From Pseudomonas fluorescens (lineage in GTDB: Bacteria > Pseudomonadota > Gammaproteobacteria > Pseudomonadales > Pseudomonadaceae), in contig NZ_CABVHJ010000019.1 in the NCBI RefSeq assembly GCF_902497745.1, forward strand, positions 1 to 64,000: 64,000 nt of DNA, in the 5' to 3' direction. Below are positions 52,013-60,395 of this stretch, in pieces. The translations under genes were made by a program, and so were the position numbers. How positions within the stretch are numbered: the stretch's first letter is position 1; each line of letters opens with the position of its first letter. A model generated the notes under the pieces. It worked only from the letters and a program-made list of their open reading frames with translations. It ran no database searches and was not told the DNA's origin.

Positions 52013-52891
52013 TCACGGCAAACGCAGCGCTCGCCCCAACTCATCGAACAACGTCACCACCGAACGCAACGCCCGGCAATCCGGGCGGGTCAGCAGCCAC
52101 AGCGCGGTGTCGTAACCGTGCAGCGGCTCGCTTAACGCCTGCACACCCTCGGTAATCAGAAAGTCCGGTAATGCTGCAACGCCGAGGCCCGCGCGAACCA
52201 GCTCCGTCACCGACAACATGCTGTTGCAGCGATAACCCGGGGTGACGCCGGGCAGGTGTTGGCGACGCCACGCAATCGTCGGGTGATCGGGTAGAAAGTC
52301 GTCCGGGGCGATCCACGTCAGCGCCGCCAGATCCGCCGCATCGACATTTTGCAGATAACGCGAACTGGCGCAGACCCGGTAGGAAATCTTCGCCAGTTGC
52401 CGTCCGACCAGATGCTCGGGCGGTGTACGCGTCAGGCGCAGGGCGATGTCGGCATCGCGGCGACTGAGGTTGGCGAAATCGTTGGAGGTGCTTAGCTCAA
52501 TGGTCAGTGCCGGGTAATTGGGCATGAACTGCGCCAGCGCCGGCAGCAGCAAGCCTTGCAACACCGAATCGGTGCAGGTCAGGCGCACTGTGCCGCTGAC
52601 CACTTCGCCGCCCTGCTCTACACCAATACGCGCGGCGTCCAGTGCCTGTTCGGCGCGTTCGGCTTGCTCGGCCAGTGTTTGTGCGAGAGTTGTCGGTAAA
52701 TAGCCGGCGCGGCTTTTTTCAAACAGTTGCTGGCCCAGTGCGGCTTCGAGACGGCGCACGGCGCGGAACACTGTCGACACATCGACCTTCAGCAACTGCG
52801 AGGCCCGGGCCAGAGAGCCGCCGCGCACCAAGGCAAGAATCAGGGCCAGATCGGGATAATCGAGCTGATAGTGCGTCGCTGCATTGATCAC
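52013..52891 (-). CDS. LysR-family transcriptional regulator
   Basis: About 292 residues if started at the GTG at 52891; the frame is open much further upstream but that part overlaps the neighbouring divergent gene and matches nothing. Winged HTH at ~8-65 (LILALVRGGSLARASQLLKV, STVFRAVRRLEAALGQQLFE) and a LysR substrate-binding domain. There is no good ribosome-binding site, so the start is uncertain. Likely controls the divergent amidotransferase operon. Confidence 0.82.
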   Translation of the reverse strand: MINAATHYQLDYPDLALILALVRGGSLARASQLLKVDVSTVFRAVRRLEAALGQQLFEKSRAGYLPTTLAQTLAEQAERAEQALDAARIGVEQGGEVVSGTVRLTCTDSVLQGLLLPALAQFMPNYPALTIELSTSNDFANLSRRDADIALRLTRTPPEHLVGRQLAKISYRVCASSRYLQNVDAADLAALTWIAPDDFLPDHPTIAWRRQHLPGVTPGYRCNSMLSVTELVRAGLGVAALPDFLITEGVQALSEPLHGYDTALWLLTRPDCRALRSVVTLFDELGRALRLP

Positions 52892-52969
52892 TTGGGTAAA
52901 CGCCCATATTGAGTGCGTGAACGCCAATCTATAGTGAGTGCCATCAATCAACAAGCGCAGGGAATTCCC

Positions 52970-53674
52970 ATGGAAAACAGCGCCGTCCGTATCGCCCTGA
53001 TCGGCGACTACGACCCGCAAGTCACCGCTCACCAAGCCATTCCCGTCGCCCTCGGGCTGGTCGCCGAACACCTCAACCGGGACGTGCAATTCGAATGGTT
53101 GTCCACCGTGCAGATCCACGCCGATACACCGCTCGATCGGTTCGACGGTTTCTGGTGCGTCCCCGCCAGTCCCTACAAAAGTGAAGCCGGCGCACTGCGC
53201 GCGATCCGCTTTGCCCGCGAACAGCAGCGCCCTTTCCTCGGCACCTGCGGCGGTTTTCAGCATGCGGTGCTGGAATTTTCCCGCAACGTAATGGGCTGGG
53301 TCGATGCGGAACATGGTGAAACATCGCCCGACTCCGAGCGCGCGGTACTCACGCCGTTGACCTGTTCGCTGGTCGAGGCGGTGGACAGTATTCACCTGGT
53401 GCCCGGTTCGTTGATCGCCAAAGCGTACGAAACGTCTGAGATTCGTGAAGGTTATCGCTGCCGCTTCGGTGTGAATCCGCTGTTCGAACGGGAACTATTG
53501 AACGATCGGCTACACGCCGTGGGTCATGATTCGTCGGGAGATTTGCGCGCGATTGAACTCAAGGATCAGCGGTTCTTTGTCGCGACGTTGTTTCAGCCGG
53601 AACGTGCCGCGCTCAAAGGGCAGATGCCGCCGCTGGTGCGCGCGTTTGTTGAAGCTTGTGGGGAGGCACGTTGA
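52970..53674 (+). CDS. Class I glutamine amidotransferase-like protein (CTP-synthase C-terminal type)
   Basis: 234 residues. A stand-alone GATase1 domain related to the C-terminal half of CTP synthase: RIALIGDYDPQVTAHQAIP at the start, FWCVPASPYKSEAGALRAI, and the nucleophile region PFLGTCGGFQHAVLEF with the catalytic Cys. No synthetase partner domain is fused. ATG at 52970 with GGGA upstream. Overlaps the next gene by one base (TGATG), so the two are an operon. Substrate unknown. Confidence 0.82.
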   Translation: MENSAVRIALIGDYDPQVTAHQAIPVALGLVAEHLNRDVQFEWLSTVQIHADTPLDRFDGFWCVPASPYKSEAGALRAIRFAREQQRPFLGTCGGFQHAVLEFSRNVMGWVDAEHGETSPDSERAVLTPLTCSLVEAVDSIHLVPGSLIAKAYETSEIREGYRCRFGVNPLFERELLNDRLHAVGHDSSGDLRAIELKDQRFFVATLFQPERAALKGQMPPLVRAFVEACGEAR

Positions 53675-53979
53675 TGACTGCCTGCTTTGCAGTGATTTTT
53701 ACGTCGACTCGCACCGAGGGTGACAATGGGTATGCCGAGGCGGCTGAGCGCATGGCTGCGTTGGTCAGTGAGCAGCCGGGGTTTCTTGGTGTGGAGTCGG
53801 TTCGGGGGGCGGATGGCGCCGGGATTACGGTGTCGTATTGGGAGAGCGAAGCGGCGATTCTGGCGTGGCGGCAGCATCCTGAGCATCGGGTGATTCAGGA
53901 GCGTGGGCGCTCCGAATGGTATTCGGCGTTTCATACGCGAGTGTGTCGCGTTGAGCGTGAGTATCGGTTCAGCCAGTAA
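53674..53979 (+). CDS. Antibiotic biosynthesis monooxygenase (ABM) domain protein
   Basis: 101 residues of the dimeric ferredoxin-like ABM fold: MAALVSEQPGFLGVESVRG, YWESEAAILAWRQHPEHRVI, FHTRVCRVEREY. Such small proteins include haem-degrading and quinone monooxygenases, but many have no known role. Translationally coupled to the amidotransferase. Confidence 0.82.
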   Translation: MTACFAVIFTSTRTEGDNGYAEAAERMAALVSEQPGFLGVESVRGADGAGITVSYWESEAAILAWRQHPEHRVIQERGRSEWYSAFHTRVCRVEREYRFSQ

Positions 53980-54002
53980 TTGCAGGGTCATATTTTCGGC
54001 CG

Positions 54003-54080
54003 CCTTCGCGAGCAAGCTCGCTCCCACAGTAGATTTGTGATCGACGCAGATCCAATGTGGGAGCGAGCCTGCTCGCGAAG
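54003..54080. repeat. REPIN, GTGGGAGCGAGC family
   Basis: CTTCGCGAGCAAGCTCGCTCCC and mirror GGGAGCGAGCCTGCTCGCGAAG, ~35 bp apart, between two convergent genes. Confidence 0.9.
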
Positions 54081-54104
54081 AGGCCCGCACTGTCACAAAT
54101 AATC

Positions 54105-54431
54105 TCAGCCGCGCACTAGACTCCGCACCGCCTCAATCTCCGGCACTTCAACCTTGCTCATATACACCCGCAACGGCTCGGTGATGTTGATCCGGTCATC
54201 GATATGCTGATCCAGCAACAACTGAATCAACTCGCGTTTAAGCGTCATGGTCTGCGCTGTCGCCGGCGCCCAGACGAATTCATTCACAGGAATAATGCCG
54301 TCATCGGCCACGTCCATGCCGAACGAATCTTCGCTGAAGCGCACGATGTACTGACCGGTTTTGCGGTTGAGGCCGACAAACCCCTTGAGATCGTCGGCAG
54401 CCTGGCAGATGAGTTGGGAGGTGATGCGCAT
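54105..54431 (-). CDS. Conserved hypothetical protein
   Basis: 108 residues from ATG at 54431 (GTGAGGT upstream). Begins MRITSQLICQAADDLKGFVG and contains NRKTGQYIVRFSEDSFGMDV; compact, soluble, no membrane segment. I do not recognise a family. Confidence 0.65.
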   Translation of the reverse strand: MRITSQLICQAADDLKGFVGLNRKTGQYIVRFSEDSFGMDVADDGIIPVNEFVWAPATAQTMTLKRELIQLLLDQHIDDRINITEPLRVYMSKVEVPEIEAVRSLVRG

Positions 54432-54653
54432 GGTAAACCTCACGAAAGATGATCGATGGTTTACACGCAGGGCAACTGAGCGGCGCGCCCTCTGCCGGAG
54501 CGTCTGCCGTGGGCAAGCGTACTGCAAACAGCGCCACAAAAGTGCAGGAAAAAATCGCTTTTAATACGTTTATGTCGGTCCTGCGATAGCACGCAATCGA
54601 TTCAGTTGCTAAAAGATACGTCTTTGAAAATGCCCTGCGAAAGGAACTCGAAC

Positions 54654-55781
54654 ATGCCCGCTACTTTCACCAAAAGCGCCCTGGTCCTGAGCCTGCTGCT
54701 CGGCCTCGGTCAGGCGCACGCCGCCAGCCACAGCGATCCCGATGCGGTCGCTGCCGCCAACGGCATCCCGCACCCGGCGGTGATCGCTCACCGTGGCGCG
54801 TCTTTCGATGCACCCGAATCCACGGCGGCGTCCTACAAACTGGCTCGCGACTTGGGCGCCGATTACCTGGAAATGGACTTGCAGCGCAGCAAGGACGGCG
54901 TGTTGTTCGCCCTGCACGACGACAATCTGCAACGCACCACCGACGTCGCCAGCAAGTTTCCGGAGCGCAAGGACGCCTCGGCCACCGCGTTCACCATGGC
55001 CGAACTGAAAACCCTCGACGCCGGCAGCTGGTTCAACACCAAGTACCCGGATCGCGCGCGCCCGTCCTACGTCGGGCTGAAAATTCTGACCCTCGATGAA
55101 ATCATCGACATCGCCCAGGCCAATCCGCAACACAAGCCTGGCCTGTACATCGAGACCAAAGAGCCGCAACTGTTTCCCGGGATCGAGAAAGACCTCAAGG
55201 AAAAACTGCAGGATCGTGGCTGGCTGAGCCCGGCCGGTTCGAAACTAGCGAAGAGCGCACTGGGCGTTGGTCAGGGCAAAGGCAAAGTGATTCTGCAAAC
55301 GTTCGAGAAAAACAGCCTCGAACTGCTGCAAAAAGAAATGCCGCAAGTACCGAAGATTCTCCTGTTGTGGGTCGGTGAGGGCAGCATCGAGCCGAAATCG
55401 AAAGTGACTTTTGCCGAATCCGGCGAGAAAGACAAAAACGTTTTCTACGGTAAACAAGAGCCGAAGTCTGAAGCCGAATTCAAGCAATGGGTGGATTACG
55501 CCAAGGCCCAAGGTGCAATCGGCACCGGCCCTTCGGCGAAGTTGACCAAGGGCGGCGACCAGAGCTATTCGGATCTGGTGCAACCATGGATGAACCAGTA
55601 CACCCACGACCAGGGCATGCTGGTGCACGTCTACACCGTCGACGAGCCGGTGGACTTCGAGAAAGTCATGGCGGCCGGTGTCGACGGCATCTTCACCAAC
55701 CGTGCCAGCGAACTGTTGAAGTTCTACAAACGCCCGGCGGCTGGCACTGTTGATCAGGTGTTGAAGAACAACGGTTTCTGA
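54654..55781 (+). CDS. glpQ: Periplasmic glycerophosphodiester phosphodiesterase
   Basis: 375 residues. Signal peptide (ATFTKSALVLSLLLGLGQAHA), then the GDPD TIM barrel: AHRGASFDAPESTAASY with a catalytic His, YLEMDLQRSKDGVLFALHDD with the metal-binding acidic residues, and the C-terminal VDGIFTN strand. Hydrolyses deacylated phospholipids to glycerol-3-phosphate plus alcohol. The family requires Ca2+ in E. coli GlpQ. AAGGA 8 bases before ATG supports the start. No glpT neighbour here. Confidence 0.94.
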   Translation: MPATFTKSALVLSLLLGLGQAHAASHSDPDAVAAANGIPHPAVIAHRGASFDAPESTAASYKLARDLGADYLEMDLQRSKDGVLFALHDDNLQRTTDVASKFPERKDASATAFTMAELKTLDAGSWFNTKYPDRARPSYVGLKILTLDEIIDIAQANPQHKPGLYIETKEPQLFPGIEKDLKEKLQDRGWLSPAGSKLAKSALGVGQGKGKVILQTFEKNSLELLQKEMPQVPKILLLWVGEGSIEPKSKVTFAESGEKDKNVFYGKQEPKSEAEFKQWVDYAKAQGAIGTGPSAKLTKGGDQSYSDLVQPWMNQYTHDQGMLVHVYTVDEPVDFEKVMAAGVDGIFTNRASELLKFYKRPAAGTVDQVLKNNGF

Positions 55782-55797
55782 TCTGAATCATCGCGGG

Positions 55798-55842
55798 CAA
55801 GCCACGCTCCCACAGGATCTGTGCAGGTGCATGGCTTGCCCG
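55798..55842. repeat. Degenerate REP-like hairpin after glpQ
   Basis: CGGGCAAGCCACGCTCCCAC and ...ATGGCTTGCCCG form an imperfect foldback related to the REP core but diverged; may serve as 3'-end stabiliser. Confidence 0.5.
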
Positions 55843-55931
55843 TTTTGTTTGGGTTCGGGGTTTTAAGGGTGAGTTAAGTTGCGCCGGTTAATCTGAGGCC
55901 ACTTAAACGAATCACCCCAAGGAACGAACAG

Positions 55932-56237
55932 ATGAAAACTTTGACTGCCCTGTTTACTGCCGCTGCCCTGACTCTTACCGCTGGCTTGGCCCAGGCTGAT
56001 GTTCGCGTTGACCAGATTCCTGAACTGGTCAAGTCGGGCAAGATCAAGTCGCTGGAATCGATGAACGCAGAAGCGCTGAAACTGCACCCGGGTGCGACTA
56101 TTACTGACACCGACCTGGATAACCACTTCAATGGTTATGAGTATGAAGTAGAACTGCGTTTGGCCGATGGCACTGAATGGGATGTCGACTTCGACGCCAC
56201 CACTGGCAAGGTGTTGAGCAACAAGCAAGACACTTGA
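55932..56237 (+). CDS. Periplasmic PepSY-domain protein
   Basis: 101 residues. Signal peptide (MKTLTALFTAAALTLTAGLAQA) and one PepSY domain (residues ~35-98: ITDTDLDNHFNGYEYEVELR, VDFDATTGKVL). PepSY proteins are small periplasmic inhibitors or metal-associated modules; no sensor kinase adjoins. Ends at a strong terminator. Confidence 0.88.
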   Translation: MKTLTALFTAAALTLTAGLAQADVRVDQIPELVKSGKIKSLESMNAEALKLHPGATITDTDLDNHFNGYEYEVELRLADGTEWDVDFDATTGKVLSNKQDT

Positions 56238-56251
56238 TTGAACGCACTATC

Positions 56252-56287
56252 AAAAGCCGCACGATTGAAAGATCGTGCGGCTTTTTT
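56252..56287 (+). terminator. PepSY gene terminator
   Basis: AAAAGCCGCACGAT-TGAAAG-ATCGTGCGGCTTTTTT, a 10-bp or longer perfect stem with T-run. Confidence 0.93.
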
Positions 56288-56324
56288 GTGTCTGGTGTTT
56301 GGCTTGATTGATGTGTTGTCAGTG

Positions 56325-56715
56325 AGATTTTCTCCCCCTCACCCCAGCCCTCTCCCCCAGGGGGGGCGAGGGGGAAAGGGAGCAGATCGGGGGCTATTCA
56401 AGGCCTGAGTTCGACTCGCAATCTTGCAGCCGACAAGGAAACACCAAAGACCTGAGTGCACCTCGATATTTCAGGTCGGCGTAGCTCAAATAGTCACCAC
56501 GGTCAGTCCCCTCTCCCTCTGGGAGAGGGCTAGGGTGAGGGGAAAGGGAGCCGATCGGGGGTTATTCAAGACCTGAGTTCGACTCGCAATCTTGCAGCCG
56601 ACAAGAAAACACCAAAGACCTGAGTGCGCCTCGATATTTCAGGTCGGCGTAACTCGAATAGTCACCACGGTCAGTCCCCTCTCCCTTTGGGAGAGGGTTA
56701 GGGTGAGGGAAAAGG
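56325..56715. repeat. 168-bp tandem repeat with CTCTCCC/GGGAGAG palindromes
   Basis: Two near-identical ~168-bp units (for example GATCGGGGG at 56385 and 56553), each beginning and ending with a palindromic module CCCTCTCCC-x-GGGAGAGGG + TAGGGTGAGGG; three modules in all (near 56350, 56515 and 56685). The palindromic module is a common intergenic repeat type in Pseudomonas; the duplication of the whole unit is local. This accounts for the ~430-bp gene-free stretch after the PepSY terminator. Confidence 0.85.
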
Positions 56716-56717
56716 CA

Positions 56718-57161
56718 TCACGCCGAGGTGCTGACCAGCGAACCCGAGGTGCTCGAGTCAGAATCCTGCAAGGCCTGCAACAGCGAGGCTGTGGCGGTAG
56801 ACAGGGAAGCCGAGGTAGCGGTGATCTGCGCCTGTGCGGCGGCTACTTCGGCAGCCTTGGCATCAGAACTTTCCTGCTTCGCCTGCGCCGCTTGCAGCGC
56901 TTGCTGCTCCTCCTGCAATTGCTTCTGCAACTCGGCAATCTGCTTGCGCAGTTCCTTCACCGAATCCGATTCTTCACTGCTGGAATCGCTGTCACCCGCC
57001 GGTGCCGCACCACCGCCCGCAGCCACTTTGCTGGTGTCCGCTTTCACGCCAGTGCTGGCGGCTGCCGTGCTTGAGGTATCGTCACCGACGTCGCTGATTG
57101 CGGTTTTGCTGGTGGGTGTCGTGACGGTCTGATTAATCGAAACAGAAGTGATGCTGACCAT
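56718..57161 (-). CDS. FlxA-like coiled-coil protein
   Basis: 147 residues. Ser/Thr/Ala-rich ends surround a central coiled coil (residues ~65-95: VKELRKQIAELQKQLQEEQQ). The layout resembles FlxA-family proteins of unknown function. No signal peptide. GGAG 8 bases before the ATG. Adjacent to a chemoreceptor gene on the same strand, which may or may not be meaningful. Confidence 0.65.
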   Translation of the reverse strand: MVSITSVSINQTVTTPTSKTAISDVGDDTSSTAAASTGVKADTSKVAAGGGAAPAGDSDSSSEESDSVKELRKQIAELQKQLQEEQQALQAAQAKQESSDAKAAEVAAAQAQITATSASLSTATASLLQALQDSDSSTSGSLVSTSA

Positions 57162-57222
57162 GGAAAGGCTCCAATGCCGGTTATAGATAACCGGTCATCG
57201 ACACTGGCCGCATCAATTTGAG

Positions 57223-57267
57223 ATCGACTGTGTACCGACTCGGTATCCGAACCGGTACACAGTCGAT
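57223..57267. other. 14-bp perfect inverted repeat after the chemoreceptor gene
   Basis: ATCGACTGTGTACC and GGTACACAGTCGAT flank a 17-nt loop that itself contains GGTATCCGAACC. It spans the last bases before the MCP stop region and lacks a T-run. It may act as an mRNA 3' stabiliser, a factor-dependent terminator or a protein-binding site. Confidence 0.7.
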
Positions 57268-57271
57268 GGCG

Positions 57272-58894
57272 TCAGGCGCTCAGGCGCGCGGTGACTTCGT
57301 TCAGTTGCCCGGACAGGCCATGCAGGTTCTGGCTGGCGCTTTCGGTGCGCTGCACGTTGTCGAGGTTGGTGCTGGCGATCGAAGTGATTTCGGTGAGGTT
57401 GCGCGAGATGTCCTCGGCCACCGAGGTCTGCTCTTCGGCAGCGGTGGCGATCTGACGGTTCATGTCGCGGATCGCTTCCACCGCGTGAGTGATACGCTCC
57501 AGCATCGCGCCGGCCTGGGTCACCTGTTCAACGCTTTCGTCACTGCGCGTCTGGCCGCTGTCGATGGCTTGCGCCGCGTCCACCGCACCGGTCTGCACGC
57601 TCTGGATGATCTGGTTGATCTCGATGATCGACTCGGCGGTGCGTTGTGCGAGGTTGCGCACTTCATCGGCAACCACCGCAAAACCACGCCCGGCTTCACC
57701 GGCGCGCGCCGCTTCAATCGCGGCGTTGAGCGCCAGCAGGTTGGTCTGCTCGGCGATGCCGCGAATCACTTCCAGCACCTTGCCGATACGGCCGCTATCA
57801 GCTTCCAGACGACGAATGACGGTCGCGGTATTGGCGATTTCACCGCGCATCTGCGTGATCGAATGGATGGTGCTCTGCATGACCTTCTCACCCTGTTGGG
57901 CGGACTGGTCAGCATCGTCGGCAGCACGCGCAGCATCAGCGGCGTGGCGGGCCACTTCCTGCGCAGTGGCGGACATTTCGTTCATCGCCGTGGCCACCTG
58001 ATCGGTGCGGTTGAACTGCTCGTTGGTGCCGCCGGCCATGGTCGTGGCGATGGCGTTCAGCTCACCGCTGGCGCTGTCCAGATCCGACGCACTGCGTTGC
58101 AAACGGGTGAAGGTATCGGCGAGGAAATCGCGCAGGGTGTTGGCCGCTGCGGCGAGGTTGCCCAGCTCATCCTGACGCTCACTGACCACACGTTCGGCCA
58201 GTTTGCCGCGACTCAATTGGGTGACGTAATCGATGAGTTTGCGAATCGGCTCGACCAGGTTGCGGTTGACCAGCCACAGGCTCAACAAGCCGATCAGCAG
58301 ACCCGACGCGAGCATCACCAATAGACCCAGCCACACGGTGCGATCAGCCTCGGCACTGATCAGCGCCGACTGCGCGCTACCCTGCTTGCGCAACTCGGCG
58401 ACCAGCTCGCTCATCTGATCGCTGGCGGCGCGGTCGACGCCTTTGACCGCCGCGTCACCCGCCGTCGGATCACCACCGGCCGCCACGTAGGCGTCGCGGC
58501 CCTTCTGGTAAGCGGAACCGAGTTGACGATGCTCATCACGCAAACGTTCGATGCGGCTTTTCAGGCTCGGCTCAATGCCTTTCTGGCTGGCCAGTTCACC
58601 GAGGATGTTCTGCACATCGCGCTGACGGTCTTCGAACTGGCCCCAATATTTGGCCAGATCCGCCGGTTGCTTGCCGCGCAGCAAAACGTTTTTCCACTCC
58701 TGCACCTGCACCTTGAATTGCAGGTTGGCTTCGTCAATCAGTTGCGAGGTGTGCAGGGGTCCGGCGATCAACTGGCTGTAGCTTTGCACGCCGTTGGACA
58801 GGAAATGAAAACAGGCCAGCGCAATCAACAGCACCGCCAGCAGGCTGCCGCTCAACAGGGCGAGAATTTGCGCTCTCAGGGATTTTTGCAGCAT
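57272..58894 (-). CDS. Methyl-accepting chemotaxis protein
   Basis: 540 residues. Membrane helix 1 (~8-32), a periplasmic helical ligand domain of ~155 residues, membrane helix 2 (~190-210: TVWLGLLVMLASGLLIGLLS), HAMP (~212-265), and the cytoplasmic signalling domain with the tip VIRGIAEQTNLLALNAAIEA. No C-terminal pentapeptide for CheR binding. The ligand cannot be read from sequence. Inner membrane, acts through CheA/CheW. Confidence 0.93.
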   Translation of the reverse strand: MLQKSLRAQILALLSGSLLAVLLIALACFHFLSNGVQSYSQLIAGPLHTSQLIDEANLQFKVQVQEWKNVLLRGKQPADLAKYWGQFEDRQRDVQNILGELASQKGIEPSLKSRIERLRDEHRQLGSAYQKGRDAYVAAGGDPTAGDAAVKGVDRAASDQMSELVAELRKQGSAQSALISAEADRTVWLGLLVMLASGLLIGLLSLWLVNRNLVEPIRKLIDYVTQLSRGKLAERVVSERQDELGNLAAAANTLRDFLADTFTRLQRSASDLDSASGELNAIATTMAGGTNEQFNRTDQVATAMNEMSATAQEVARHAADAARAADDADQSAQQGEKVMQSTIHSITQMRGEIANTATVIRRLEADSGRIGKVLEVIRGIAEQTNLLALNAAIEAARAGEAGRGFAVVADEVRNLAQRTAESIIEINQIIQSVQTGAVDAAQAIDSGQTRSDESVEQVTQAGAMLERITHAVEAIRDMNRQIATAAEEQTSVAEDISRNLTEITSIASTNLDNVQRTESASQNLHGLSGQLNEVTARLSA

Positions 58895-59171
58895 CTAAAG
58901 ATACTCAGGACAAGGATGAGGCACGCCCGGTAAGGCGTGAAATTTTGCCGGACATCCATGTCGGCGAGCCTTGGCTCATGGCCAATGGCGCGCAACCTAA
59001 CGCACCTGTGATCGGCGCGCCAGAGCGCTTCTTGAAGAAAATCCGACCGTCGGTAAGTCGCTGATTTGACGTCATTTTGCTGTCACACAAACGTCATGTG
59101 ACATTGCGATGATGCGGCTCAGTGAACCTGCCATTTGCGCGACCGACGCCCCCTCCTCGCAGCGAGCCTTC
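58895..59171. other. Divergent MCP / zntB region
   Basis: About 280 bp with the two promoters; no gene or clear operator seen. Confidence 0.4.
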
Positions 59172-60194
59172 ATGAACCACAGCCTCGATATCAGCCATCG
59201 CGATCCTGATCTGTTTGGTCTGCTCTACGGCTTTCGTTTCCTGCCCGGCGAGCGTGGCCGAGAAGTCGACTCGGCGACGGCGTTGCGCTGCTTGCAGGAC
59301 GACAATGAAAACGCTGAATTCCTCTGGCTACACCTGAACCTGGCCCACGCGGCGTGCGAGCGCTGGATGAAAAGTCATCTGCAATTGCCTGAAGAGTTTT
59401 TCGAGGCGCTGCACGAAGGCTCGCGCTCGACGCGTATCGAGCATGTCGATTCGGCGTTGCTGGCGGTGGTCAACGATGTAGTGTTCAACCTGAGCAGCAT
59501 GGTTTCTTCGGACGTGTCGACGTTGTGGGTTTGTGTGCGCAGCAAACTGATCGTCAGTGCACGTCTGCAACCGCTGCACTCGGTGGACAAATTGCGCTCA
59601 TCGGTGAAGGCCGGCGAACGCTTTCGTTCGCCCTCGGAACTGCTTGTGCATCTGCTCCGTGATCAGGGTGAAGTGCTGACGCAGATCGTGCGCAAAACCA
59701 GCCTTAGTGTTGATCAGGTCGAGGACGAATTGCTCTCCTCGCGGCTGTCGACCAACCGTGCCGAACTCGGTGCCAACCGCCGAGTGCTGGTGCGTTTGCA
59801 ACGGCTGCTGGCGCTGGAGCCGGGTTCGCTATTACGCCTGCTTAATCGGCCGCCGCCCTGGTTGCAGAAGGAGGACGTCAAGGAACTGCGCAAGTCCACC
59901 GAGGAGTTTGCGCTGATCATCAACGACCTCACCGCCCTCGGCGAGCGGATCAAATTGCTCCAGGAAGAGATCGCCGCCAACCTCAACGAACAGAGCAACC
60001 GCACGCTGTTCACTCTGACGGTGGTCACGGTGCTCGCGTTGCCGATCAACATCATCGCCGGTTTTTTCGGGATGAATGTGGGCGGGGTGCCGTTGTCGCA
60101 GGATCCGCAAGGGTTCTGGATTTTGGTCGCGCTGGTGGCGACGTTTACCGTGATTGCCGGGCGTTGGGCGTTTCGCAAGCGCGGGGATTACTAA
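59172..60194 (+). CDS. zntB: ZntB-type CorA-family divalent cation (zinc) transporter
   Basis: 340 residues from ATG at 59172 (an upstream ATG at 59109 is less likely). Large cytosolic N-terminal domain, long stalk helix, two C-terminal membrane helices (~282-300 and ~314-332) joined by GMNVGGVPLSQ, the ZntB variant of the CorA GMN motif. Probably moves Zn2+ across the inner membrane. Confidence 0.9.
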   Translation: MNHSLDISHRDPDLFGLLYGFRFLPGERGREVDSATALRCLQDDNENAEFLWLHLNLAHAACERWMKSHLQLPEEFFEALHEGSRSTRIEHVDSALLAVVNDVVFNLSSMVSSDVSTLWVCVRSKLIVSARLQPLHSVDKLRSSVKAGERFRSPSELLVHLLRDQGEVLTQIVRKTSLSVDQVEDELLSSRLSTNRAELGANRRVLVRLQRLLALEPGSLLRLLNRPPPWLQKEDVKELRKSTEEFALIINDLTALGERIKLLQEEIAANLNEQSNRTLFTLTVVTVLALPINIIAGFFGMNVGGVPLSQDPQGFWILVALVATFTVIAGRWAFRKRGDY

Positions 60195-60198
60195 GAGC

Positions 60199-60275
60199 AA
60201 AGATCGCAGCCTTCGGCAGCTCCTACCTTGGAATGAGTTCCCCCTGTAGGAGCTGCCGAAGGCTGCGATCTTTTG
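60199..60275. repeat. REPIN, second family (GTAGGAGCTGCCG)
   Basis: AGATCGCAGCCTTCGGCAGC ... and its mirror GCTGCCGAAGGCTGCGATCT, about 30 bp apart. Different in sequence from the GTGGGAGCGAGC family. Confidence 0.9.
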
Positions 60276-60395
60276 ATTTTGCCTCCAGATCAATGGTTGG
60301 GGTATTCAGCCAAACACTGATCTGGCGCAGTCACTCTGTAACATTCTGCAACGATCATGGGCGACATTCCTTCCCTCGCTCAGGATTGTCCTCTC

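Noticed and set aside
52892..53395. N-terminal extension of the LysR frame
   Set aside because: It overlaps the divergent amidotransferase gene on the opposite strand and matches no LysR domain; the HTH begins only after 52891.
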